Source of the DNA: Streptomyces seoulensis
GTDB taxonomy: Bacteria; Actinomycetota; Actinomycetes; Streptomycetales; Streptomycetaceae
Assembly: GCA_013364255.1 (NCBI GenBank)
Contig: CP054936.1
Coordinates: forward strand, 2,944,853 to 3,008,852
Direction: 5' to 3'
Length of the DNA: 64,000 nt
Shown here: in pieces, positions 17,364-26,039 of the stretch
Layout of the letters: every line of letters starts with the position of its first letter
Position numbering within the stretch: the first letter of the stretch is position 1
Notes under the pieces: model-generated
Database searches by the model: none
What the model was told of the DNA's origin: nothing
Seen by the model: only the letters and a program-made list of their open reading frames with translations
Position numbers and translations under genes: made by a program

Positions 17364-18782
17364 TCACCGTTCGAGCCACTTCACCTCGTACGCCTTCAGG
17401 TCCAATCGACGGCCGTCCACCTGGACGCTGATCGCACGGCCGCGCGTGTTGACCACCAGGGCGGTCCGGGCGTCGGCCAGGACGCGGACGTCCGGCGCGT
17501 CGTCCGGGGCGACGGCGACCGTCTCGTAGCGGGTGCCGGGCGGGAAGGCGCGGCCGAAGCGGGAGACGAGGCCGTGCATCGGCAGGGCCCGGCCGCCCGA
17601 GGCGCTCTCGGTGGGCGTCCACAGACAGCCGGGGCAGGCGGCGCCCTTCTCCTCCTCCGGGTTCCAGTAGAAGCCGGAGGACGCGCCGCCCTTGGCCATG
17701 GCGATCATCCCGGCGGCCTGGACGGCGAGGCGGCGCTGCTCGGTCCAGCCCGAGCGGTCGTCGTCGCCGTCGGCGGGCTCGACGTAGTACTCGGCCCACC
17801 ACAGGGGCAGGCCGTGCGTCCGCTGCCGCACCCACCGGCCGACCGCCGTGAACTTGTCCGTGGCGGCGAACTCGTCGGGCAGCAGCTCGTCGTCCTTGGT
17901 GTAGCTGGAGCCGTCGACGACCACGAAGTCCGCGCCGGCCTCGTGCGCGTTCCAGTAGGCGAAGGCGTCCAGGACCCGCTGGTCCATCGCCCCCCAGCCG
18001 CCGCGCAGCGCGGTGGAGGCGTCCGGCTGGCGCGGGTCGACGCTGTCCATCACCAGGTACGGGCCGCCGACCATGATCTTCGGGTCGACCTTCTTCAACG
18101 CCCGGTAGACCAGGTTGTAGAGCTTGGTGTAGCCCTCGTAGTCCCAGCGGGCGGCGTCGTCGTTCCAGAAGCCCTTGAACTCGTTCCAGACGATGAAGTG
18201 GCGTACGTCCGGGTAGCGCCGGGCGACGGTCGCGGCGAGGGCGGCGTAGTCCGCGTAGTGGCCGGGGGTGGGGGCGGTCTCCAGCGCGGACCGGCTCCAG
18301 TCGGTCGCACCGACGCCGGCCCGGCCGCCCTTCATCCAGTCCGGGGCGCAGCACAGGGTGATCACCGGGGTGGCGCCGGAGGAGCGCATGAAGTCGACCC
18401 GGCGGTCCAGCGCCGCGAAGTCGTAGCGGCCCTCGACCGGTTCGGGGTTGTCGGCGCCCCAGCCCATGATCGCCTGGTTCTGCGGCAGCCCGCCGTCCGC
18501 GCGCAGCAGTCCCCCGACGCGCCGCACGGCGGCGGGGCTGCCCTGGTCGGCGCTGAACTGGGTGTGGGTGAAGCCCCAGCCGACCGACGGATCGTCCGCG
18601 TGCCGCGCCGCGCCCGGACTGCCGTGCACCCGCGCTCCGTCGTCCGTGGTGCCCTCGGTGCTCGCGCCGCCGGACAGCGCGTTCAGCAGGGCCGCCACCA
18701 GGGCCAGCGCGACCGCGGCCACCCCGAGCAGCGCGGCGAGCCGCCACCGCCCCGCCCCCGGATCCCACCCATGACGTGCCAT
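17364..18782 (-). CDS. Membrane-anchored glycoside hydrolase (GH39-like)
   Basis: Extracytoplasmic glycosidase of 472 residues. The start at 18782 gives a normal N-terminus followed by one membrane segment (about 14-36, WRLAALLGVAAVALALVAALL), so it is a signal anchor. The catalytic barrel starts near GWGFTHTQFSADQG. The acid/base Glu is about 201 in HFIVWNEFKGFWND, and the nucleophile Glu is about 331 in LPLWWAEYY. This is the clan A pattern, with xylosidase-like GH39 the closest by eye. The C-terminal 80 residues form a beta domain (RTALVVNTRGRAI). It faces the polysaccharide genes and could trim or remodel their product, as glycosidases in exopolysaccharide loci do. Confidence 0.78.
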   Translation of the reverse strand: MARHGWDPGAGRWRLAALLGVAAVALALVAALLNALSGGASTEGTTDDGARVHGSPGAARHADDPSVGWGFTHTQFSADQGSPAAVRRVGGLLRADGGLPQNQAIMGWGADNPEPVEGRYDFAALDRRVDFMRSSGATPVITLCCAPDWMKGGRAGVGATDWSRSALETAPTPGHYADYAALAATVARRYPDVRHFIVWNEFKGFWNDDAARWDYEGYTKLYNLVYRALKKVDPKIMVGGPYLVMDSVDPRQPDASTALRGGWGAMDQRVLDAFAYWNAHEAGADFVVVDGSSYTKDDELLPDEFAATDKFTAVGRWVRQRTHGLPLWWAEYYVEPADGDDDRSGWTEQRRLAVQAAGMIAMAKGGASSGFYWNPEEEKGAACPGCLWTPTESASGGRALPMHGLVSRFGRAFPPGTRYETVAVAPDDAPDVRVLADARTALVVNTRGRAISVQVDGRRLDLKAYEVKWLER

Positions 18783-18915
18783 CAGGGACAACAGTAGGGG
18801 CGGAAATCGCCCGGTGGACAGGGTTTGCGCCGACCGGCCCCGCGAGCGGTCCGACACGGGGCGCGCGCCCCGCAAACGGGGTGCGGGGGGCGGCCCGGTG
18901 CCGGATCATGGCGGC

Positions 18916-20010
18916 ATGTCTGCGAACCCTTACGACGCTCTGCCGGTCCGGCTCAACGTCGACGACTCCGACTCGCCGTCCGACGTCGTCGACGCGCTGT
19001 TCCTCGGCCGCTTCGCGACGGGCGAGCAGCCGTACTCCCACGCGGCCAACATCGAGCGGGTGCGTTCCGGGGCCACGCTGCTGCCGGCCGGCGCCCGGGT
19101 GCTGCGGGTGGCCCGCGACGACGACCGCAGCGCCACCCTCGCCGAGGGCGACGGCTGGACGCTGCTGGTGTCCCGCTGGAACCGGGGCGCCGACGTGACG
19201 GTCACGGCGACCAGCGCGGAGCTGGCCCAGAAGGTCCTCGGCCAGGCCACCGACGGCGCGGCGGACGAGCCCGAACCGCAGCCGGAGAACGTGACGATGG
19301 GCTTCTGGTACGTCTCCCCCCGGCGCGGCCCCTACCGCACCACCCGGCAGATCTCGGCGGGCACCTGGCAGGAGGTGCGGGCGAACTACACGGCGCCGGT
19401 CGCGGACGCGATGGAGCGCCTGATGAAGACGACGCCCGAGGACATCGCGGGCCGGCTCCTGCTGCTGCACGGGCCGCCGGGCACCGGCAAGACCTCCGCG
19501 CTGCGCACGCTGGCCCGGTCCTGGCGGGACTGGTGCCAGGTGGACTGCGTCCTGGACCCGGAACGGCTGTTCAGCGACGTCGGCTATCTGATGGACATCG
19601 CGATCGGCGAGGAGGACGCGACGGGCAAGGGCCGCTGGCGGCTGCTGCTGCTGGAGGACTGCGACGAGCTGATCCGCGGCGAGGCCAAGCACACGGCCGG
19701 GCAGGCGCTGTCCCGGCTGCTGAACCTCACCGACGGCCTGCTCGGCCAGGGCCGCAACGTGCTGGTCGGGGTGACCACCAACGAGGACCTGGAGCGGCTG
19801 CACCCGGCCGTGGTCCGGCCGGGCCGCTGTCTGGCCCGGATCGAGGTGGGGAGGCTGACCCGCCGGGAGGCGGTGGAGTGGCTGGGCGCCGAGGAGGGCG
19901 TGGGCCGCGACGGGGCCACCCTGGCCGAGCTGTACGCGCTGCGCCGGGGCACGTCGCCGACGGCGCTCCCGGAGCCGCGCGAAGGGGCGGACGCGGGGCT
20001 GTACCTGTAG
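18916..20010 (+). CDS. DUF5925-AAA ATPase
   Basis: Cytosolic AAA ATPase of 364 residues from ATG 18916. The N-terminal 130 residues (NPYDALPVRLNVDDSDSP to VTVTATSAELAQKVL) match the actinobacterial DUF5925 module. The AAA domain follows: Walker A HGPPGTGKTS (185-194), Walker B LLLLEDCDEL (about 239-248), sensor 1 GVTTNEDLE and an arginine-finger region HPAVVRPGRC. The VRPGR ending resembles AAA chaperones of the FtsH/BCS1 type. Function is not established; remodelling of a protein partner is the family expectation. There is no operon partner. Confidence 0.85.
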   Translation: MSANPYDALPVRLNVDDSDSPSDVVDALFLGRFATGEQPYSHAANIERVRSGATLLPAGARVLRVARDDDRSATLAEGDGWTLLVSRWNRGADVTVTATSAELAQKVLGQATDGAADEPEPQPENVTMGFWYVSPRRGPYRTTRQISAGTWQEVRANYTAPVADAMERLMKTTPEDIAGRLLLLHGPPGTGKTSALRTLARSWRDWCQVDCVLDPERLFSDVGYLMDIAIGEEDATGKGRWRLLLLEDCDELIRGEAKHTAGQALSRLLNLTDGLLGQGRNVLVGVTTNEDLERLHPAVVRPGRCLARIEVGRLTRREAVEWLGAEEGVGRDGATLAELYALRRGTSPTALPEPREGADAGLYL

Positions 20011-20063
20011 CGCGGGGGCGCGTGGGGCGCGCTCTCGCGCCGGTGCGGTGCTGTGATGGTCGT

Positions 20064-20837
20064 ATGACCCTGTTCGTCGGGACGTCGGGCTGGCAGTACC
20101 GGGACTGGCGGGGCGTGCTGTACCCGCGGGGGTGCCCGACGCGGCTGTGGCTGGAGGAGTACGCCGCCGCGTTCGCCACGGTGGAGCTGAACAACGCCTT
20201 CTACCGGCTGCCGGAGCGGGAGACGTTCGCGTCCTGGCGCGCGCGGGTCCCGGCGGACTTCGTGATCGCGGTGAAGGCGAGCCGCTTCCTCACCCACGTC
20301 AAGCGGCTGCGGGAGCCGGCCGAGCCGGTGCGGCGGCTGATGTCGCGCGCGGCGGGGCTGGGCGGCCGGCTCGGTCCGGTGCTGCTCCAGCTGCCGCCCA
20401 CGCTGCGCGCCGACCCGGACCTGCTGGACGCCTGTCTGGCCCGCTTCCCGCCCGGCGCCCGGGTCGCGGTCGAGCCGCGTCACGACTCGTGGTGGACGTC
20501 GCGGGTGCGCGGGGTGCTGGAGTCGCGGGGCGCGGCCCTGTGCTGGGCCGATGCCCACGGCCGCCCGGTGACGCCGCTGTGGCGGACCGCCGACTGGGGC
20601 TACGTCCGCTTCCACGTGGGCCGCGCCCGGGCCTGGCCGCACTACGGCCGCCGCTGCCTCGCGACCTGGGTGGCCCGCACCGCGGCGACCTGGCCGGACG
20701 ACCTGGACGTGTACGCGTACTTCAACAACGATCCGACGGGCGCGGCGGTCGAGGACGCCACCGCCTTCGCCGCCGCGGCCCACCGGGCGGGCCGCACGGT
20801 CACCCGCACCCCGGCCCGGCCACCCGCCCACCGGTGA
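20064..20837 (+). CDS. DUF72 family protein (YecE-like)
   Basis: TIM-barrel protein of 257 residues. It begins with the family mark FVGTSGWQYRDWRG, followed by VELNNAFYRLPERETF, DFVIAVKASRFLTHVKRL, LGPVLLQLPPTL, VAVEPRHDSW and VYAYFNNDPTGAAVEDA at the C-terminus. The family is widespread but its biochemical role is not settled; a nuclease-like or sugar-phosphate isomerase-like fold has been proposed. No functional partner is evident in the neighbourhood. Confidence 0.9.
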   Translation: MTLFVGTSGWQYRDWRGVLYPRGCPTRLWLEEYAAAFATVELNNAFYRLPERETFASWRARVPADFVIAVKASRFLTHVKRLREPAEPVRRLMSRAAGLGGRLGPVLLQLPPTLRADPDLLDACLARFPPGARVAVEPRHDSWWTSRVRGVLESRGAALCWADAHGRPVTPLWRTADWGYVRFHVGRARAWPHYGRRCLATWVARTAATWPDDLDVYAYFNNDPTGAAVEDATAFAAAAHRAGRTVTRTPARPPAHR

Positions 20838-20998
20838 GGCACGGCCGGGCGGACGCGGCGGAGGGGCGGCGGTGCGGCACGGGGTGCGAGGGCGCGGCCG
20901 CGGGCGCGCGGAGACGGGCACGGGCCGAGCACGCGGCCGGTCAGGCCGCGGGCCGGGCATGGGGGCGGCCCGAGCATGGGGGCGGGCGGTGGCGGCGG

Positions 20999-21367
20999 TT
21001 ACTGGGTGTAGGCCGCGCGGAGGGCGTCGCGGGCCGCGGCGAGGGCCGCCTCCTCGGTGAGGCCGAGGCGGCGTGCCCGCTCCGCGTAGACCTGCGCCGC
21101 GCTCGCCGCCTCCCGGGCGGAGGCCGGCCCCGCGGCGGCGACGAACGTGCCGTTGCGGCCCCGCGTCTCGATCACCCCGTCCGCCTCCAGCGCCCGGTAC
21201 GCCTTGGCGACCGTGTTCGCCGCGAGCCCGAGCGACTCGGCCAGACCGCGTACGGTCGGCAGCCGGTGGCCGACCGGCAGCGCGCCCGACCGGGCCTGCT
21301 CGGAGATCTGCGCCCGCACCTGCTCGTAGGGTGCGGCGCCGTCGTCGATGTGGAGCTTCAGGGTCAC
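20999..21367 (-). CDS. GntR family regulator, YtrA type
   Basis: Short regulator of 122 residues starting at GTG 21367. The winged helix-turn-helix is at about 10-75 (YEQVRAQISEQARSGAL, LPTVRGLAESLGLAANTVAKAYRALEADGVIETRGRNGTFV). A two-helix C-terminal segment (AAQVYAERARRLGLTEEAALAAARDALR) is typical of the YtrA subgroup, which lacks a large ligand domain. No ribosome site is visible, so it may be leaderless. YtrA types usually control neighbouring ABC transporters, but none is adjacent here. It is divergent from the GNAT gene, which may share the 72-bp promoter region. Confidence 0.87.
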   Translation of the reverse strand: MTLKLHIDDGAAPYEQVRAQISEQARSGALPVGHRLPTVRGLAESLGLAANTVAKAYRALEADGVIETRGRNGTFVAAAGPASAREAASAAQVYAERARRLGLTEEAALAAARDALRAAYTQ

Positions 21368-21439
21368 GGGCCCGATTGTCGCGCACCCGACGGAAAATGG
21401 GGGGCGGCCGCCCGCGCCGCCCGCGTAGCGTGCGCCCCC

Positions 21440-22378
21440 ATGACCGTGATCGTCCGTGCACTGCGCCCCGACGCGCGCGCCGACCTGGAGGGCTTCGCCC
21501 GGGTACGGCACGCCGCGATGCCCTACCTCCTGACCACCCCCGCGTCGCTCGTCCACGACCTCACCCGTCTGCCCCCCGACGCCCACTACCGCCCCCTGGT
21601 CGCCGTCGCCGACGGCGAGGTGGTCGGCACCGCGCAGGTGCACCTGGCGCACGACAGCTCCGAGCCGGGCCAGGGCAACGTCAACGTGTACGTGCACCCC
21701 GAGCACACCCGCCGCGGCGTCGGCGCCCTCCTGGTGCGGACCGCCGAGGAGCACCTGGCCGCCCACGGCGCGCGCCGGCTGCACTCCTGGGTGCTGGACG
21801 AGCCGGGCAACCGCGCCTTCGCCGAGCGGCACGGCTACCGCGCGAGCCGCTCCGCGCACTTCTTCCGGCGGGACCTGGCCGCCCGCCCGCTGCCGCCGCT
21901 CCAGGACCCGCCGCCGGGCGTGGAACTGCGCCGGGCGTCGGACTTCGCCGCCGACCCGCGCCCGCTGTTCGCGCTGGACGCGGAAACCACCGCCGACGAA
22001 CCGGGCGACGTGCCCGTCGAGCTCACCGACTACGAGACGTGGCTCGCGCAGAACTGGCGGCATCCGCTGCTCGACGCCGAGCTGACGACGGTGGCGGTGG
22101 TCGACGGGCGGCCCGCGGCCTTCACCGTCGCCCGCACGGACGGCCGCGGCCGGTACCTGACGGCCATGACGGGCACCGCGCGGGCGTACCGCGGCCTGGG
22201 GCTGGCCAAGCTCGCCAAGAACGACTCGCTGCACCGCGCCCGGGCCGCCGGGTGCACGGAGGCGCTGACCGGCAACGACACGGACAACGGGCCGATGCTC
22301 GCGATCAACGAGTGGCTCGGGTACGAGAGGTGCGCGACCGAGGTGCGCCACGTCCGCGAGCTCGGTCCGGACCGCTGA
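21440..22378 (+). CDS. Tandem GNAT N-acetyltransferase
   Basis: Predicted acetyltransferase of 312 residues with two GNAT domains. The first (about 1-145) has the acetyl-CoA site NVNVYVHPEHTRRGVGALLV. The second (about 155-312) has TAMTGTARAYRGLGLAKLAK and NDTDNGPMLAINEWLGYER at its end. Double-GNAT proteins of this kind include mycothiol synthase, but the key mycothiol synthase motifs are not obvious and the core gene is normally elsewhere. Substrate unknown. Confidence 0.87.
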   Translation: MTVIVRALRPDARADLEGFARVRHAAMPYLLTTPASLVHDLTRLPPDAHYRPLVAVADGEVVGTAQVHLAHDSSEPGQGNVNVYVHPEHTRRGVGALLVRTAEEHLAAHGARRLHSWVLDEPGNRAFAERHGYRASRSAHFFRRDLAARPLPPLQDPPPGVELRRASDFAADPRPLFALDAETTADEPGDVPVELTDYETWLAQNWRHPLLDAELTTVAVVDGRPAAFTVARTDGRGRYLTAMTGTARAYRGLGLAKLAKNDSLHRARAAGCTEALTGNDTDNGPMLAINEWLGYERCATEVRHVRELGPDR

Positions 22379-22444
22379 GCCGCCGGCCGCCGCGGCCCGC
22401 GCACCGCCCCGGCGCACCGGCCCCGCGCACCGGCCCGGACGGCC

Positions 22445-23071
22445 TCACGCCATCGCCACCACCGCGTACCGCTCGTCGCCGACCTCCTTCCCCCACAGCC
22501 GCGCGTCCTCGGACAGATGTTCCACTCGGGTGTGCCCCGTGAGGGGGGTGAGAAGAGTGAGAAGCCGATCCGTGGGTATGCCGACGGGCGTGACCGTCCC
22601 CCAGACGCCCTCGACCAGGACGAGCCGCCCCGAGGGCCGCAGCAGGCTCCGCCAGTGCCGCAGCGCGTCGGCGGGGTCGGGCAGCGCCCACAGCACGTGG
22701 CGCACCAGGACGACGTCGAAGCGCCGCCCGGCCACCGGCGGGCGGGCCGCGTCACCGGGCAGGAACACCGCGTCCCGGCCGGCGAGCTTGGCGCGGGCCC
22801 GTTCGATCATGGCCTCCGACAGGTCGACGCCGGTCACCCGGTGTCCCTGTTCGGCGGCGAGCAGCGACAGGCTGCCCGTGCCGCAGCCGAGGTCGAGGAC
22901 GTCGGCGGGCCGGCCGGGCAGCCAGCGGCGCAGCCGTTCGGCCCAGGCGGCGCGCACCAGCGGGTCGCGCAGTCCGTGATCCGGCTCGTCGTCGAAGTCG
23001 GCGGCCCGCGCGTCCCAGTCCACGGGAACGGGGGCCGTCCCGTCACCGTCGGTCGTGATCCGTTCGCTCAT
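22445..23071 (-). CDS. Class I SAM-dependent methyltransferase
   Basis: Methyltransferase of 208 residues (start at 23071, giving MSERITTDGDG). Motif I is VLDLGCGTGSLSLLAAEQG, motif II is VTGVDLSEAMIERAR, and motif IV is FDVVLVRHVLWALPDP, as in Methyltransf_11 proteins acting on small molecules. The C-terminal third is short and helical without a recognisable acceptor domain. The neighbours do not identify a substrate. Confidence 0.87.
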   Translation of the reverse strand: MSERITTDGDGTAPVPVDWDARAADFDDEPDHGLRDPLVRAAWAERLRRWLPGRPADVLDLGCGTGSLSLLAAEQGHRVTGVDLSEAMIERARAKLAGRDAVFLPGDAARPPVAGRRFDVVLVRHVLWALPDPADALRHWRSLLRPSGRLVLVEGVWGTVTPVGIPTDRLLTLLTPLTGHTRVEHLSEDARLWGKEVGDERYAVVAMA

Positions 23072-23210
23072 GGACCCCACGGTGGCACCCGCCACTGACA
23101 TCCGATTCGTGACAGCCGCCACAGACAGACCCGCACCGATGAGGAACTCTCACCCGAAAGGTCTACCTCCGTGAGAACACGGAACCCGGTAGGCGTCGAA
23201 GGAGGCACCG

Positions 23211-23348
23211 ATGCGCCGTGTGACAGTGCAGAAGCCCCTGAGGAAGACGGACACCCGACGGGTCCGTGAGGAAGTGGTCGACGAACGTCCCGCCGGGCGG
23301 CCGGAGGTCCGCAAGGACATCGCGCGCACATGGTGGCCGGAGGGATGA
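23211..23348 (+). CDS. 45-residue basic protein, unknown
   Basis: Very short gene with a strong ribosome site (GAAGGAGG, six bases before the ATG). The protein is highly charged: it begins MRRVTVQKPLRKTDTRR, continues VREEVVDERPAGRPEVRKDI and ends ARTWWPEG. Codon third positions lean G/C and it ends at a clean TGA. No domain is recognised; the VREEVVDERP segment faintly recalls the charged repeats of YsnF-type stress proteins, which is weak. It lies 139 bp upstream of the divergent methyltransferase and is followed by 420 bp without a gene. Confidence 0.6.
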   Translation: MRRVTVQKPLRKTDTRRVREEVVDERPAGRPEVRKDIARTWWPEG

Positions 23349-23770
23349 CGGGGGCCGGCCGATGAGACGCGCCAGAGCGGCCGTACGCGGCAGCTGATCC
23401 GATCCGGTCGTGACGCACGGCCACGCGGCGCACGCGCGCGTACGTCACCCCCGTCGAGCCCACCGAGTCCACCGAGTCCATCCAGTCCGCCGAGTCACCG
23501 AGTCCGCCGAGTTCATCGAGTTCGCCGAGCCGAAGCAGTCGCCGTTCCACTCCCCCGCCGTGCGTACCGGGGTGGACGGCGATTTCTGCTGCGCCCGCCT
23601 GCCGCGCCGGCTACCTGATGCCCGCCTGAGCGCTTCCTTAACGCGGCCATAAGGATCACCCTCCACCCCCCTCAGCAGGCGATTTCCCGGATCCTCCGGG
23701 CTAGCTTCTGATCACCCGCGGGAGCCCCGTCCGCCCCGTTCCGCATCAGAGCCCTCCCAGGAGTTCCGGC
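23349..23770. other. Gene-poor region with 9-bp repeats
   Basis: About 420 bp without a convincing gene. Between roughly 23448 and 23535 lies an imperfect tandem array of 9-mers built on CCGAGTCCA / CCGAGTTCA. The last 100 bp upstream of the LPMO gene presumably hold its promoter, but no clear hexamers are visible. Confidence 0.55.
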
Positions 23771-24907
23771 ATGTCCTTCCCCAGGCCCTCCGCCGCGCCC
23801 GAGCAGGCCACGCCCCGCCGCCGCAGGACCGCGGCGCTCGCCGCGTTCGCCGTCCTCGGGCCGGCCCCGCTCGCCCTGACCGCGCTCGCCGCGGCGCCCG
23901 CCGCCGCGCACGGCTCGATGGGCGACCCGGTCAGCCGGGTCTCGCAGTGCTACGCGGAGGGCCCGGAGAGCCCGAGGTCGGCGGCGTGCAAGGCGGCGGT
24001 CGCGGCCGGCGGCGCCCAGGCCCTGTACGACTGGAACGGCATCCGGATCGGCGACGCGGGCGGGCGGCACCAGGCCGTGGTCCCCGACGGCAAGCTGTGC
24101 AGCGCCGGCGAGGAGGAGTTCAAGGGGCTGGACCTGGCCCGCGCGGACTGGCCGGCGACCAGCGTGCACAGCGGCGCGTACACGTTCAAGTACCGCGTGA
24201 CCGCCCCGCACAAGGGCACCTTCAACGTCTACCTCACCAAGCCCGGCTACGACCCCGCCAAGGCGCTGGCCTGGTCCGATCTGGACCTCCAGCACCCGGT
24301 CGCCACGGTCACCGACCCGGTGGCGGCGGGCGGCTTCTACACCTTCTCCGGCACCCTGCCCGAGCGCACCGGCCGGCAGCTGCTGTACGCGGTCTGGCAG
24401 CGCTCGGACAGCCCCGAGGCGTTCTACTCCTGCTCGGACGTCGCCTTCGGCGGGAGCGGCGCGGCGGGCGCGGGGAGCGGCGGCAGCACGCCGGGCGGCT
24501 CGGGCGGCTCGGGCGGATCCGCTCCCGCGCCGGCGGCCTCCGCGCCGAGCGACCGGCAGATCGAGGCCGGGGCCGGCAGGTCCACCGTCGAGCACCACGG
24601 CCACGGGGACGACGACGCGGCCACGACCACCGACCCCACCGCGTCCGCCGCCGCGCGAGCCGCCTCAGACCCCGCGCCGGCCGCCGCGCCGACCGGTGCC
24701 GCGCCGGCCGCCGCGACCGGTGCGGCCGGCTCCGGCCGGCCCGGGGCCGCCGGCGCGGCGGACGGCACGCGCCTCGCCGAGACCGGCGGGGACGGCAGCA
24801 CCCCGTACCTGGCGGTCGGCGGCGCCGCCGTCCTGGCGGCCGGCTCGGCGGTCCTGTTCCTCTCGGTCCGGCGGCGCGCCGTGACCGGGGGCCGGCACGG
24901 CCGCTGA
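23771..24907 (+). CDS. Cell-wall-anchored lytic polysaccharide monooxygenase (AA10)
   Basis: Copper-dependent oxidase of 378 residues that cleaves chitin or cellulose. AGGAG lies seven bases before the ATG. The signal peptide runs to about residue 46, so the mature protein begins with His47 (HGSMGDPVSR), the first half of the copper histidine brace; His133 in SVHSGAYTF is the second. The AA10 domain ends near 227 with FYSCSDVAFGG. A long Gly/Ser/Ala/Pro linker (228-333) leads to the sortase motif LAETG (335-339), a membrane helix (about 347-365) and a basic tail (VRRRAVTGGRHGR). It should be displayed covalently on peptidoglycan rather than released. No carbohydrate-binding module is present. 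Confidence 0.93.
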   Translation: MSFPRPSAAPEQATPRRRRTAALAAFAVLGPAPLALTALAAAPAAAHGSMGDPVSRVSQCYAEGPESPRSAACKAAVAAGGAQALYDWNGIRIGDAGGRHQAVVPDGKLCSAGEEEFKGLDLARADWPATSVHSGAYTFKYRVTAPHKGTFNVYLTKPGYDPAKALAWSDLDLQHPVATVTDPVAAGGFYTFSGTLPERTGRQLLYAVWQRSDSPEAFYSCSDVAFGGSGAAGAGSGGSTPGGSGGSGGSAPAPAASAPSDRQIEAGAGRSTVEHHGHGDDDAATTTDPTASAAARAASDPAPAAAPTGAAPAAATGAAGSGRPGAAGAADGTRLAETGGDGSTPYLAVGGAAVLAAGSAVLFLSVRRRAVTGGRHGR

Positions 24908-24923
24908 GCGGCCACACGAACGC

Positions 24924-24960
24924 GGGGGCCCGTCCGGCGGCTCAGGCCGGGCGGGCCCCC
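24924..24960. terminator. Bidirectional terminator between LPMO and lipase
   Basis: A 15-pair stem, GGGGGCCCGTCCGGC (24924-24938) with GCCGGGCGGGCCCCC (24946-24960), has one T-G pair and a seven-base loop. It sits between two convergent genes. Confidence 0.8.
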
Positions 24961-24980
24961 GGGCATCGGGGCGCGGCGCG

Positions 24981-25841
24981 TCAGCTGAACACCGACGCGC
25001 AGGTGGTGGGGGTGGCGTGCGCCGGGTCCAGGGCGTTGGCCACCTCGTGGAAGGCGATGCGGTCGGTCAGACCGATCGCCAGGTGCTCGGAGAGGTCGAG
25101 CGCGCACAGGTCCTGAAGCCGCACATTGCGCACGTCGGAGCCGCTCAGGTACTGGCTGCGCCAGGGGGTGGCCACCTCGTCGTACTGGGTGGCGATGACC
25201 GTGTAGTGCACGCCGGGCACGGTGTCGCCGCCCGCGTTGAGCTTGGTGAGGAAGGCGGACCCGGGGATCTGGTCGGCGAGGCCGGGGGTGGCGGCGGAGA
25301 TCAGGCCCTCGGCGCCCGGGAAGTACGGCAGCAGGTTGGTCAGGCCGCTGATGGTGGCGCCGTGGTTGTCGGGCGCGATGCCGACCAGGGCGTTCACCTT
25401 GGCGGCGCCGCCGAGGAACTTCAGGTAGTAGCGGGGCATCATGCCGCCCTGCGAGTGGCCGACGAGATCCGCCTCGGCGGCTCCGGTGGCGGCGAGCACC
25501 TTGTCGACGAAGGCGGACAGCTGCGCGGCCGACTGGTCGATGGGGCCCAGGCCGTGGAAGAGCGGGACGCCGTCCAGCTGGCCGTAGTCGAGGGAGTAGA
25601 CGCAGTACCCGCGGTCCTCCAGATACGGCGCGAGGCCCAGCCAGTTGTCGACGGAGTTGCCGAGGGTGCCGTGGACGAGGACGACCGGGCGGGGGTGGGT
25701 CGTGGAGGGCTTGCAGCTGTAGTCGTTCCAGCCCCGGGAGGGGGCGCCGGAGGCGTGCGCGGCGGTGGCCGGGACGGTGGCGACGGCGGCGGCCAGGAGC
25801 AGGGCGGCCAGGTGTCTCAGGGTGCGCTTGACGGGCAGCAT
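24981..25841 (-). CDS. Secreted class 2 lipase (alpha/beta hydrolase)
   Basis: Secreted lipase of 286 residues. The start at 25841 has AAGGAG nine bases upstream and a signal peptide ending near residue 30 (ATAAHA). The oxyanion-hole motif is VVLVHGTLGNSVDNW and the nucleophile Ser130 is in VGHSQGG; the likely Asp and His lie in ATQYDEVATPW and SEHLAIG. It matches the EstA/LipA-type class 2 lipase family. The gene is convergent with the LPMO and shares its terminator. It probably degrades environmental lipids. Confidence 0.91.
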   Translation of the reverse strand: MLPVKRTLRHLAALLLAAAVATVPATAAHASGAPSRGWNDYSCKPSTTHPRPVVLVHGTLGNSVDNWLGLAPYLEDRGYCVYSLDYGQLDGVPLFHGLGPIDQSAAQLSAFVDKVLAATGAAEADLVGHSQGGMMPRYYLKFLGGAAKVNALVGIAPDNHGATISGLTNLLPYFPGAEGLISAATPGLADQIPGSAFLTKLNAGGDTVPGVHYTVIATQYDEVATPWRSQYLSGSDVRNVRLQDLCALDLSEHLAIGLTDRIAFHEVANALDPAHATPTTCASVFS

Positions 25842-26039
25842 CGGGTGAACTCCTTGCGGCTCTGGGGGAGGTGCGACGGCATGGCGACGACACTGAGCCC
25901 TGTGATCCGGATCACGAGGATGCTGTTCACCCGTCAAGTTACGAACGAGTAGTGCAACTGTGAAGTTACGCGTCGGTAAAAAATCCGGGGACCGGCCGGT
26001 GACGGGCGCGTGGCGTGCGGCAGCGTCCCTGACGAATCG

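Noticed and set aside
8828..18782. A secondary-metabolite (PKS/NRPS) cluster
   Set aside because: No carrier protein, ketosynthase, adenylation or terpene synthase domain is present; the genes fit polysaccharide assembly.
23410..23652. Open frame through the 9-bp repeats upstream of the LPMO
   Set aside because: Composition is driven by the repeat and no ribosome site or protein-like pattern is seen.
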